Assembly: GCA_029239545.1 (NCBI GenBank)
Contig: JARBUQ010000048.1
Location: 1 to 13,643 of the forward strand
Direction: 5' to 3'
Origin: Paenibacillus sp.
Lineage (GTDB): Bacteria; Bacillota; Bacilli; Paenibacillales; NBRC-103111
DNA: 13,643 nucleotides
Part shown: positions 6,688-13,643 of the stretch, piece after piece
How the letters are laid out: every line of letters starts with the position of its first letter
How positions within the stretch are numbered: position 1 is the first letter of the stretch
Made by a program: the position numbers and the translations under genes
Notes under the pieces: model-generated
Database searches by the model: none
What the model was told of the DNA's origin: nothing
The model's input: only the letters and a program-made list of their open reading frames with translations

Positions 6688-7656
6688 ATGAAATTGACCC
6701 AATCAGCGCAAGCTCATCCCCAGGTGCCGCCGCAATCAGCGGAGCCTAACCGAGGCTCATTTCGCAAACGGTTACACGAAAGCAAATTCTTATTATTGCT
6801 CGTACTTCCTACTGTGCTGTATTTTGTTATTTTTCATTATGTTCCGATGTTCGGAATCGCAATTTCGTTTCAAAAGTACAATCTGTTCAAAGGAGTATGG
6901 GGCAGTGAATGGGTAGGGTTTAAGTATTACGCTATGTTTTTTCAGAACCCTGATTTCTTCAAGCTGCTGCGTAATACGTTCCTTCTTGGCTTTTACAGCC
7001 TTGTATTTGGCTTTCCAGCTCCCATCCTGCTTGCCCTGCTGCTGAATGAGCTGAGAAGCATGGTATTTAAGCGTTTTGTTCAATCTGTCAGCTATTTGCC
7101 TCATTTCATTTCTAACGTAGTTATTGTAAGTATGATAGTCGTTTTTCTCTCGCCTTCTGGAGGCATCGTCAATCGAATGATCGAGGGAATTGGGCTCGAG
7201 CAGATTAATTGGCTGATGAGCCCGGAGTGGTTTCGGACAATCTTCGTTACATCCGGGATATGGCAAAGTGTCGGATGGTCCTCTATTATCTATTTGGCTG
7301 CGCTTACAGCCATTGATCCGCATCTCTATGAGGCGGCGGATATGGATGGAGCGGGACGGTGGAGCAAGATTCGTCATATTTCACTCCCAGGCATCATGCC
7401 TGCCATCGTCATTCTGCTTATTCTCAGCATCGGACAGGTGCTGGCGGTGGGCTTCGAGAAGGTGTTTCTGCTCTATAATCCTGCCACCTATGAGACCGCG
7501 GACATCATCAGCACCTATGTGTACCGGGTCGGTCTTGTGGAAGGCAATTACAGCTATGCTACTGCTATAGGCCTGTTCACCTCCCTGATCGATTTGGCCT
7601 TCCTGTTAAGTGCCAACTATCTAAGCCGAAAAGCCGGAGAAACGAGCCTATGGTAG
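6688..7656 (+). CDS. ABC transporter permease, LplB type
   Basis: This 322-aa integral membrane subunit belongs to a CUT1-type carbohydrate importer. The first membrane helix is at about residues 34-50 (FLLLLVLPTVLYFVIFHYV), and hydrophobic stretches at about 95-120, 140-155, 183-208, 236-255 and 290-312 give the usual six segments. The EAA loop, which docks on the ATPase, is at 215-234: EAADMDGAGRWSKIRHISLP. The LplB-like start of the domain (VPMFGIAISFQKYN) and the FEKVFLLYNPATYETADIIS stretch are family features. Residues 1-30 are a hydrophilic cytoplasmic tail. GGAGG lies seven bases before the ATG. It is the first gene of the operon, divergent from the AraC-type regulator. No ATPase gene is present in the operon; I infer a shared MsmX-like ATPase encoded elsewhere. 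Confidence 0.93.
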   Translation: MKLTQSAQAHPQVPPQSAEPNRGSFRKRLHESKFLLLLVLPTVLYFVIFHYVPMFGIAISFQKYNLFKGVWGSEWVGFKYYAMFFQNPDFFKLLRNTFLLGFYSLVFGFPAPILLALLLNELRSMVFKRFVQSVSYLPHFISNVVIVSMIVVFLSPSGGIVNRMIEGIGLEQINWLMSPEWFRTIFVTSGIWQSVGWSSIIYLAALTAIDPHLYEAADMDGAGRWSKIRHISLPGIMPAIVILLILSIGQVLAVGFEKVFLLYNPATYETADIISTYVYRVGLVEGNYSYATAIGLFTSLIDLAFLLSANYLSRKAGETSLW

Positions 7657-7708
7657 CTGGACATTCAATATCCGTTATTCCCTCCGGAGTAACCGTCAGG
7701 AGGCATTC

Positions 7709-8575
7709 ATGAAGAGAAGGGTTCAATTATTTGACGTTATTAATGTCATTCTTATGCTCGGTCTTGTTGTCGTAACGGTTTATCCGTTCATCTACATGGC
7801 AGCCGTGTCATTCAGTGACAATGTATCTGTACTGAAGGGGGAAGTTTCCCTATGGCCTAAAGGATTTAACCTTGCTAATTACGAAATTGTATTAAATGAT
7901 CCAAGAATCTGGCGGAGCTACTTGAACACCGTCATTTATACCGTAGTCGGAACGGCTGTTTCTCTTTCCTTTACGGCAATGGGAGCTTATGCGCTGTCCA
8001 AGAAAAAAATGCTGTTCCACAAACAAATTACACTGCTGGTCGTGATCACGATGTTCTTCAGCGGCGGGATCATCCCGACCTTCCTGGTAGTAAAGAGCCT
8101 GGGTATTGTGGACACTTTCTGGGCTATGATTGTGCCCGGTGCAGTGAGCGCGTGGTATTTGATCTTGATGCGCACCTTTTTCAGCGGTCTTCCGAACGAG
8201 CTTGAGGAAGCGGGCAAGATGGACGGGTTAAGCGACATCGGACTATTCCTCCGCATCGCCCTGCCCTTATCGAAGGCTTCCCTGGCCACCATAGGCTTGT
8301 TCTACGCCGTTGGAATATGGAACAATTTCTACTCAGCCCTGCTGTACTTGCGGAATCCGGATCTGGTACCGCTTCAAGTGATCTTACGCAATATTGTTCT
8401 ATCCGGACAATTCAATCTCGATGGCAGCAACTCAATCGGCAAGGATCACCAGATTGTTGAGGAATCCTTGAAATATGCCACCATTCTTATCGGAACTTTG
8501 CCGATTCTGCTCACTTATCCATTCCTGCAAAAGTATTTTGTCAAAGGAGTTACGCTTGGTTCATTGAAAGGCTGA
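7709..8575 (+). CDS. Carbohydrate ABC transporter permease, YtcP/LplC type
   Basis: This 288-aa second permease pairs with the LplB-type subunit to form the membrane channel. Membrane segments are visible at about residues 11-32, 72-95, 107-128, 138-158, 190-212 and 257-274. The EAA loop is at about 164-187, with core EEAGKMDGLSDIGLFLRIALP. FSGGIIPTFLVVKSLGI and the ending KYFVKGVTLGSLKG are typical of the YtcP/LplC group. AGGAGG at 7698-7703 is five bases before the ATG. The gap from the first permease is only 52 bases with no terminator, so the two are co-transcribed. Substrate specificity cannot be read from permeases; the solute-binding protein that follows would set it. Confidence 0.93.
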   Translation: MKRRVQLFDVINVILMLGLVVVTVYPFIYMAAVSFSDNVSVLKGEVSLWPKGFNLANYEIVLNDPRIWRSYLNTVIYTVVGTAVSLSFTAMGAYALSKKKMLFHKQITLLVVITMFFSGGIIPTFLVVKSLGIVDTFWAMIVPGAVSAWYLILMRTFFSGLPNELEEAGKMDGLSDIGLFLRIALPLSKASLATIGLFYAVGIWNNFYSALLYLRNPDLVPLQVILRNIVLSGQFNLDGSNSIGKDHQIVEESLKYATILIGTLPILLTYPFLQKYFVKGVTLGSLKG

Positions 8576-8623
8576 ACAGTATGCCAGGTCCAGGCTTGCC
8601 AAATTCGAATAATGAGGGGGAAA

Positions 8624-8658
8624 GGCACTAAGGTCCTTGCTGTACGAGGACTTAAGCC
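8624..8658 (+). other. RNA hairpin masking the ribosome binding site of the solute-binding protein gene
   Basis: Between the second permease and the solute-binding protein gene, GGC (8624-8626), TAAG (8629-8632) and TCCT (8634-8637) can pair with GCC (8656-8658), CTTA (8651-8654) and AGGA (8647-8650). G8633 bulges and the loop is nine bases. The only SD-like motif near the ATG at 8665, GAGGA (8646-8650), lies on the 3' arm and loop edge. A stronger GAGGGGG lies further up at 8614-8620. There is no T-run, so it is not a terminator. It may tune translation or protect the downstream mRNA. Confidence 0.5.
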
Positions 8659-8664
8659 GCAAAG

Positions 8665-10176
8665 ATGAAAAAAACAATCGTAATCCTGTTAAGCTTCATG
8701 CTTATACTCACATTGGCCGCATGCGGAGGAAATACAAGTGGTGATGGGAACTCTCCAGATAGTTCGTCAAAGACCATGGAGAGAAAGACGTTAACTATGC
8801 TCGTAGGGGCTCAGGGCAACTGGTCCTACGCCAAGGATAAGCCGATTTGGAAGGAAATCACGGAAAAAACGAACTATATCATCGAAGGACAGGTGCCTCC
8901 AGGCGACAATTATAAAGAAGCAGTCAATCTGACAATCGCATCGGGAAATATGCCGGATTTGATGTATATGTCCGATTTTCCAACCGCCAACAAATATGGG
9001 CAACAAGGTGCGCTGGTCAACATCCTCGACCACCTGGATGTGATGCCGAACTTCAAGAAGTGGCTGGCTGCCTATCCAGAGCTCAAGGATCGTTATATGG
9101 CTGATGGGGGCAAGATGTACATGTTTCCGAATCAGGGCTTCGGAGAGACGAATCGAATCACCTGGCTCTACCGCGACGATGTGTTCAAGAAGCACAATCT
9201 GAAGGTCCCTACTACTTACGATGAGCTCTATGAGGTGCTTAAGGCGCTGAAGCTGCAATATCCTGACAGCTATCCGCTCGTCACCCGCTCTGCCTTTAAC
9301 ACGCTTTCGCGGATGGCGCCCAATTTCGAGACAGAAAATGGACCCTACTATGATTTCGATAAGAAAGAATGGAGATACGGACCAACGGAAGACAATTATA
9401 AGAAAATGGTTGTTTATATGAACAAGTTTTATAAGGAAGGGCTTATTCCGCCAGATTGGTTATCCATAAACACGAAGAAATTCGAGGATTTCATTGCGAA
9501 TAACAAAACATTCGTCCTGCTGGATTATATGGTAATGGACACCTATAATACGCCGCTGCGTAAAGATAATCCGCAATTCGATCTGCAGTTCATGCCGCCG
9601 CCAAGCGGATTCGCCGGAGCCAAGAGACAGAATCCGAACGAGAACGTTGTCGATTCCGGTATGACGGTCTCCTCCACCTCCAAGAACATTAAGGACGTAA
9701 TGAAGTATATGGATTTCTTCTATACCGAAGCAGGACGGGAAATGTCCAGTTGGGGAGTTGAAGGTGTTACTTATGAAGTGAAGGATGGGAAGAAGAAATT
9801 CCTCGATCCATTCAAGACGGTGTCTGAATTACGCGAGAAGCCAGGCTTGCTAAATTATGGAACGTATACTTGGATCGACTACAATGCTCACTTGTCTATT
9901 TCGTCACAAGCCACCCGGGATGCTTATAAGGAAGCAACCAAATATGATCCTAAGCTGCAGCCGAAACCTCCTTTCACCGATAAAGAGCAGGACATTCTGA
10001 ACACAATTGGTCAATCGATAACGAAGCACCGTGAAGAGACCATCACGAAATTCATCCTGGGTGACAAAAGCATAAGCGAATGGGATTCCTATGTAAGTGA
10101 AGTAAAAAAGCTCGGAGTCGATCAATTGCTCGAAGCATATAAGAGCGCTTATGACCGGGTGTTAAAAGCTAAGTAA
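8665..10176 (+). CDS. Extracellular solute-binding lipoprotein of the ABC transporter (LplA-like)
   Basis: This 503-aa substrate receptor is anchored on the outer face of the membrane. The N-terminus is a lipoprotein signal: MKK, a hydrophobic core, then lipobox LAAC with C20 as the lipidated residue, followed by a Gly/Ser/Asn-rich flexible stretch. The rest has the family-1-like solute-binding pattern of LplA-type proteins: NLTIASGNMPDLMYM near the N-terminus, then GKMYMFPNQGFGETNRITWLYRDD with KHNLKVPTTYDELYEVLKALK, the usual hinge and helix region. Its length fits LplA-type receptors (about 500 aa), which bind oligosaccharides in known cases. It is the third gene of the operon. Its SD is weak and sits in a hairpin, unlike its neighbours. 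The ligand is unknown. Confidence 0.92.
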   Translation: MKKTIVILLSFMLILTLAACGGNTSGDGNSPDSSSKTMERKTLTMLVGAQGNWSYAKDKPIWKEITEKTNYIIEGQVPPGDNYKEAVNLTIASGNMPDLMYMSDFPTANKYGQQGALVNILDHLDVMPNFKKWLAAYPELKDRYMADGGKMYMFPNQGFGETNRITWLYRDDVFKKHNLKVPTTYDELYEVLKALKLQYPDSYPLVTRSAFNTLSRMAPNFETENGPYYDFDKKEWRYGPTEDNYKKMVVYMNKFYKEGLIPPDWLSINTKKFEDFIANNKTFVLLDYMVMDTYNTPLRKDNPQFDLQFMPPPSGFAGAKRQNPNENVVDSGMTVSSTSKNIKDVMKYMDFFYTEAGREMSSWGVEGVTYEVKDGKKKFLDPFKTVSELREKPGLLNYGTYTWIDYNAHLSISSQATRDAYKEATKYDPKLQPKPPFTDKEQDILNTIGQSITKHREETITKFILGDKSISEWDSYVSEVKKLGVDQLLEAYKSAYDRVLKAK

Positions 10177-10198
10177 TCGAATTGCGGGAGGTTTTCAA

Positions 10199-11497
10199 AT
10201 GATATGTTGCGGTATAAGTGAGGTAATCATTACACCGCCTCTAGGCTGCTCCATGCCCGGTTACTTCCATGATCGCCGCTCTACCGGGATACTGGATGAA
10301 CTTTATGCCAAAGCCGTCGTATGGCAGACGAGCACAAACACGGCTGCCATCATTGCTCTGGATTGCATCGATCTGACCAGACCCATCGTGGAAGCGATAC
10401 GCAGTCAGGTACGAGCGGGAACCGGAATATCTGAATCATGTGTGATGGTATCGGCCACTCATACACACACAGGGCCCCCAGTCAAATCCACAACATTCCT
10501 GCAGGATGATCAGGCTTATGTGGCTTGGATGATCGAGAGAGCTGCTGAAGCAGCGATTACGGCTTACCACAATCGCCAAGAGGCGCTAATAGGGGTCGGG
10601 CTTGGGGAAGTAACCCGTATTGCCTTTAACCGCCGCTTCTTCATGCAAGATGGGACTGTACGTACGAATCCCGGAATTGGCAATCCCCATATCGTTCGCC
10701 CCGCTGGCCCTATAGATCCCCAGGTAATCGTACTGCGGATTGATGACAAGCAGGGCAGACCAATCGGGGTAATTACGAATTACGCCACTCATACGGATGT
10801 GGTTGGCGGTACCCAGTACAGCGCAGATTACCCGGGCGAGCTCTCGGTTGCAATCAAGGAAGCGTTGGGCTGTCATGCGGTAAGTTTGTTTTTAATGGGC
10901 GCTAGCGGAAACATTAACCACTATGATGTTGTGAACGGACTGCCAAGCGATTATGCCAAGCCCTCCGATTATTACCGGCGAATGGGACGAATTCTCGCGG
11001 GCGAAGTGCTGAGAGTGAGAGAAGCTACGGAAACCGGCAGCAATGGGCAGATGTTATCCTTGCACACTCGGCAAGCCAGCATAACCATACCGTATCGCAA
11101 GCCTAGCCCAGCAGAGATTCACGCTGCTGAGCATACGTTGACAACAAAAGCTCCAGAGCATGTAGATTGCGCATTTGCCGCGGAATTATTACGGGCTAAC
11201 GAGAGACAGGAGCTTTCGGTTGATGTAGAGATCCAGATCATTGTGTTGGGTGAGCTTGCGATTGTCGGAGTACCTGCGGAATGGTTCGTTGAGTTCGGGA
11301 TAGAGCTGAAGGAGAAGTCGTCTTTCCCGATTACCATGATATGCGAGCTCAGCAACGGCTCAGTCAGTGCTTATCTGTGTACCCGGGAATCGTATGCTCA
11401 AGGCGGATACGAGCCTCTAATTACGGATAACAACCGCCTTGCAATAGATGCGGGAGAGCTGTTGACCAAGCATACCCTGAAGCTGTTGAACCGTTAG
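10199..11497 (+). CDS. Neutral/alkaline ceramidase N-terminal family protein, cytoplasmic
   Basis: This 432-aa protein belongs to the neutral/alkaline non-lysosomal ceramidase N-terminal family, zinc amidases that cleave N-acyl bonds. Visible motifs are ATHTHTGPP (86-94; H88 and H90), NYATHTDVVGG (194-204; H198), SADYPGE (208-214), GASGNIN (234-240), VPAEWFVEFG (358-367; E361) and a Tyr-rich end with Y392, Y399 and Y404. In characterised ceramidases zinc is held by two His, a Glu and a Tyr, and Ser in GDVSPN is the nucleophile. Here the zinc ligands seem kept, but the Ser position reads Asn (N240). There is no signal peptide, unlike secreted ceramidases, so it should act inside the cell. GGGAGG is seven bases before the ATG, and the gene lies 22 bases after the solute-binding protein gene. 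I infer action on the imported sugar compound, perhaps a deacylation; the reaction is unproven. Confidence 0.85.
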   Translation: MICCGISEVIITPPLGCSMPGYFHDRRSTGILDELYAKAVVWQTSTNTAAIIALDCIDLTRPIVEAIRSQVRAGTGISESCVMVSATHTHTGPPVKSTTFLQDDQAYVAWMIERAAEAAITAYHNRQEALIGVGLGEVTRIAFNRRFFMQDGTVRTNPGIGNPHIVRPAGPIDPQVIVLRIDDKQGRPIGVITNYATHTDVVGGTQYSADYPGELSVAIKEALGCHAVSLFLMGASGNINHYDVVNGLPSDYAKPSDYYRRMGRILAGEVLRVREATETGSNGQMLSLHTRQASITIPYRKPSPAEIHAAEHTLTTKAPEHVDCAFAAELLRANERQELSVDVEIQIIVLGELAIVGVPAEWFVEFGIELKEKSSFPITMICELSNGSVSAYLCTRESYAQGGYEPLITDNNRLAIDAGELLTKHTLKLLNR

Positions 11498-11502
11498 ATC
11501 AA

Positions 11503-11545
11503 CGAAGACCCGTCCGGGATATTGGACGGGTCTTCGCTTTCCTCT
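11503..11545 (+). terminator. Intrinsic terminator of the ABC operon
   Basis: A 13-bp perfect stem (CGAAGACCCGTCC at 11503-11515 with its complement at 11524-11536) encloses an 8-base loop and is followed by a pyrimidine- and T-rich tail (CTTTCCTCTT). It begins six bases after the stop codon of the ceramidase-like gene. It may also serve the converging gene that ends at 11585. Confidence 0.92.
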
Positions 11546-11584
11546 TCTGGACTCATTCACTCTATATTTCCGCTCTTACTTGTC

Positions 11585-12400
11585 TTATATATACTCTCCA
11601 TCGGTAGTATAGGCGGCTCCATCCTCATAATCCGTAAACGAGCGATCATCCTCATCCAACAAATCCTCATGCGAGAGCTTCATCGTCTCCATGATCTGCC
11701 CCTGGTATAACATGTCCAATTGAATCGTATCCACCTCTGATTCATCCAAGTCCGCAACAAGCAGATCTACTACAAACTCGATTTCATTCTCCAAAGGCTC
11801 GTAGACCCAATTGATCTCACCCACTACGTCAGCACCACGGATGCGCAGGAACGCCTCCGCAATCCATTCATCGTCTCGATCATATACATGATATTCTACG
11901 CGATTGCGGCTCTCCCCTACAATGACAAGCTCATAATAGCTCGGATCCCGAAGGCTTTGAGGTAACATCTTGGTTTGCGACATTCCCCCACTCAACGAAT
12001 AGGTGACCTCTTCGTCTTCTCCGTAACCATATTCATCGTCATCCTCCGCTTCTTCGAATACGTTCGTTCCTTCCTCTCCAGGCTCACCGAATTCCTTGAT
12101 TACTCCGATCTGCTCTTCAGACGCTATTATGACCTCGTAGGTGCTGCAAGTTACGACGACCTCGCAATCATGAGCTCCTACTGCTGCAACCGTTTGGTCC
12201 ACATAGTTCTGGATGAAGGCAATGGCTTCCTGTTTTTCCGCTCTTGTCAAGGAATCCTGCTCCAATTGAACAGATCCCGCCACTCGATGTCCTTCTCGAA
12301 TAATTAATGCAATTGTTCCCACATATCGGCCATCCAGACTAATGTCACATACTTCCCCACCGGAAGTTTTCATATCTGGTCTGAGCATGAAATGAGCCAT
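11585..12400 (-). CDS. Hypothetical acidic protein with two similar halves
   Basis: I do not recognise a named family. The frame is open to an ATG at 12442, but that ATG has no ribosome binding site. The ATG at 12400 has GGAGG nine bases upstream (12414-12410), so I take 12400 as the start, giving 271 aa (MAHFMLRPDMK...). It is soluble with no signal peptide. Residues about 15-95 and 165-240 look like two copies of one alpha/beta unit: a strand pair ending in an aromatic or charged turn, a strand with VAGSV or VVGEI, then an acidic helix (KQEAIAFIQNYV / EIEFVVDLLVADL). A very acidic linker at 102-133 (FEEAEDDDEYGYGEDEE) joins them, and the C-terminus is also acidic. The strong internal SD and coherent codon use argue that it is a real gene. 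Its function is unknown. Confidence 0.82.
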   Translation of the reverse strand: MAHFMLRPDMKTSGGEVCDISLDGRYVGTIALIIREGHRVAGSVQLEQDSLTRAEKQEAIAFIQNYVDQTVAAVGAHDCEVVVTCSTYEVIIASEEQIGVIKEFGEPGEEGTNVFEEAEDDDEYGYGEDEEVTYSLSGGMSQTKMLPQSLRDPSYYELVIVGESRNRVEYHVYDRDDEWIAEAFLRIRGADVVGEINWVYEPLENEIEFVVDLLVADLDESEVDTIQLDMLYQGQIMETMKLSHEDLLDEDDRSFTDYEDGAAYTTDGEYI

Positions 12401-12634
12401 TTCTATTCGCCTCCAGTAGTCGTTTTTGTTAACATTATTCATATTGTGCCCAAAATCTATACTAAATAGTTATCTGTCCATGCGCATTGACCCTGTGCGT
12501 AATACATTAGAGTATACCGAATGCAAGATAAACACACTACATGCTGTTGAGACTGAACACCATCCTGTATTCGTGTAAACCTCACATCCAACCTGCTTGC
12601 TTCGGATCAAACTAACATACGGGGAGGAATTAGA
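12401..12634. other. Divergent intergenic region between the acidic protein and the tiny membrane protein
   Basis: Apart from the ribosome binding sites at 12410-12414 (reverse strand) and 12621-12629 (GGGGAGGAA, forward strand), I see no gene and no structured RNA. It must hold divergent promoters. TGGACA on the reverse strand near 12480 resembles a -35 element, but the TATAGA after it is only 13 bases away, so I do not call it. I find no clear SigE or SigK promoter for the tiny gene. Confidence 0.4.
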
Positions 12635-12724
12635 ATGTCTGCTGGCATAGGTTTTACTTCGATTGGTATAATTCTTGTATTGTACATCCTGCTGGTTATT
12701 GTATCCCGTCCGGTATTGTTCTAA
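12635..12724 (+). CDS. YjcZ/tiny-TM family small membrane protein
   Basis: A 29-codon gene with a strong GGGGAGGAA at 12621-12629 and a 7-base gap to the ATG. The product starts MSAGIGFTSIG and continues with one membrane helix, IILVLYILLVIVSR, then PVLF. This matches the tiny transmembrane family of Bacillus and Paenibacillus (YjcZ-type, often annotated as sporulation protein YjcZ): a short Gly/Ser start, a G-F-x-x-x-G entry and an LVLxILLVIV core. The role in the family is unclear; several members are made during sporulation. A terminator follows about 35 bases after the stop, so it is a stand-alone transcript. It is small enough to be missed by default gene callers. Confidence 0.82.
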   Translation: MSAGIGFTSIGIILVLYILLVIVSRPVLF

Positions 12725-12755
12725 TCCGGGCATCTAACCCGCCATCGCAATGCAT

Positions 12756-12800
12756 GAAGAAAAGGATCATCCGTCTCCTGGATGATCCTTTTTCTTTGTT
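12756..12800. terminator. Bidirectional intrinsic terminator
   Basis: The stem AAAAGGATCATCC (12760-12772) pairs perfectly with 12780-12792 across a 7-base loop, followed by a T-rich run (CTTTTTCTTTGTTT) on the forward strand. On the reverse strand the stem is followed by a short T-containing run (TTTTCTTC). It lies between the converging tiny membrane protein gene and the HAD phosphatase gene and fits termination of both. Confidence 0.9.
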
Positions 12801-12824
12801 TATACTTAAGTGTCAGTAAGGCAG

Positions 12825-13625
12825 TTAATCACTCAGACAATGTTTGATGAGCGACAAATAAACGCCGCCTTCGTTATTCGATACAGTAACCTCATCCGCT
12901 AACTGCTTGACAGGATCGGGCGAGTTAGCCATGGCGATACCCTTTCCGGCAAACACCAGCATATCTGCATCATTGTAATAATTGCCCATAGCAAGCACTT
13001 CTGAAGGCTTGATGCCTAGAGACTCTGTTAGCGCACGGAGCGCGTTGCCCTTGGATGCATCTGCATGCATTACGTCAATGAACAGATCCCCGCTCCGAAG
13101 CACCAACAGCCCGCGGTTCTCCTGCTTCCAGTCTGACTCCACCCGATCCATCAATTCTTGATCCGCTGAGTATACTGTGAATTTGACCGGAAGCTCTGCA
13201 AGAGAGATCACGTCCGTCACACGAACAGGCTCGATCATGAATTTGGCGTACATCTGCTCCACCTCATCCGTGAATTGCGTATCCGTATGCAAATGAGTCG
13301 CCGTAGACAGATCATAATGGATTCCGTGCTCCCGGCAATAATGGACGAAGTAAGCTAGGTCCTGGGCCTCGAATGGATATTGATGCATGATCGAAAGATC
13401 AGTGGTGCGAATCGTTGCACCCCCATTATGAGTAATAACTGTGCCGTTAAGCCCGAGCTCCTCCATAACAGGAACAGCATTTCCTGGGCCTCTGCCAGTA
13501 CAGAGAACGATGGTAGCTCCCAGATCATGAACGAGCTTAACCGTTTGTTTCGTCGCTTCTGTCAGCTCATGAGCATCATTCAGCAGCGTTCCGTCAACGT
13601 CAAGTGCAATTAGTTTATATTTCAC
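12825..13625 (-). CDS. Cof-type HAD-IIB family hydrolase
   Basis: This 266-aa cytoplasmic phosphatase is of the HAD superfamily, Cof/IIB group, which usually acts on sugar phosphates or other small phosphorylated metabolites. Motif I is DVDGTLL (D9 nucleophile, D11 acid/base). Motif II is CTGR (T43). Motif III is the Lys in ASKG (K192). Motif IV reads MGNYYNDADM (213-222). The usual motif IV is GDxxND, so N215 replaces the first metal-binding Asp while D219 is kept. Residues about 85-185 form the type IIB cap that sets substrate choice. The length is normal for the family. The start is GTG 13625, with GGGAGGG at 13638-13632, six bases upstream. The substrate is not predictable, and no neighbour points to one. 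The gene ends at the bidirectional terminator at 12756-12800. Confidence 0.92.
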   Translation of the reverse strand: MKYKLIALDVDGTLLNDAHELTEATKQTVKLVHDLGATIVLCTGRGPGNAVPVMEELGLNGTVITHNGGATIRTTDLSIMHQYPFEAQDLAYFVHYCREHGIHYDLSTATHLHTDTQFTDEVEQMYAKFMIEPVRVTDVISLAELPVKFTVYSADQELMDRVESDWKQENRGLLVLRSGDLFIDVMHADASKGNALRALTESLGIKPSEVLAMGNYYNDADMLVFAGKGIAMANSPDPVKQLADEVTVSNNEGGVYLSLIKHCLSD

Positions 13626-13643
13626 AAGGTACCCTCCCTGTTT

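Noticed and set aside
6793..7377. 194-codon open frame antisense to the first permease gene
   Set aside because: The forward frame has the EAA loop and membrane segments. The reverse translation has no recognisable features and no ribosome binding site.
8624..8658. Intrinsic terminator separating the permeases from the binding protein gene
   Set aside because: The stem is interrupted and no T-run follows. The next gene starts seven bases downstream, so read-through is needed.
12470..12733. 87-codon reverse frame covering the tiny membrane protein gene
   Set aside because: It has no ribosome binding site or motif, while the 29-codon forward gene has both a strong SD and a family-like sequence.

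Overview
The window reads as a chromosomal segment of a Paenibacillus-like Firmicute. The signs are near-canonical GGAGG ribosome binding sites before most genes, a carbohydrate ABC transporter with no ATPase of its own, a large membrane-anchored AraC-type regulator beside it, a tiny YjcZ-type membrane protein, and overall closeness to families I associate with Paenibacillaceae. This assignment is from recognition, not from a search. I see no RNA genes, insertion sequences, phage genes or CRISPR arrays.

Left part (1-4122): a leftward beta-propeller protein cut by the window edge is divergent from a rightward RsmF-like RNA m5C methyltransferase. The second half of the methyltransferase gene is unusually GC-rich and carries a 42-bp tandem repeat. 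A rightward protein of the NAT_N/GNAT_C acyltransferase-like family follows. A perfect dyad at 4050-4074 separates it from the converging regulator gene.

Centre (4123-11545): a probable sugar-uptake locus. A leftward 761-aa regulator (two membrane segments, an extracytoplasmic sensor region and a C-terminal AraC helix-turn-helix) is divergent from a four-gene rightward operon: LplB-type permease, YtcP/LplC-type permease, lipoprotein solute-binding protein, and a cytoplasmic protein of the neutral-ceramidase N-terminal family. A strong intrinsic terminator closes the operon. The shared upstream region holds a cre-like CcpA site and small repeats. My reading is that the regulator senses an extracellular glycan signal and turns on uptake, powered by a shared MsmX-type ATPase encoded elsewhere, and that the ceramidase-like enzyme acts on the imported compound. 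The substrate cannot be read from the sequence.

Right part (11585-13643): a leftward hypothetical acidic protein with two similar halves, a 29-aa YjcZ/tiny-TM-type protein, a bidirectional terminator, and a leftward Cof-type HAD phosphatase with Asn in place of the usual motif IV Asp.

The best candidate for something under-described is the ceramidase-like protein in a sugar ABC operon. It appears to keep the zinc ligands of the family but to lack the serine nucleophile.
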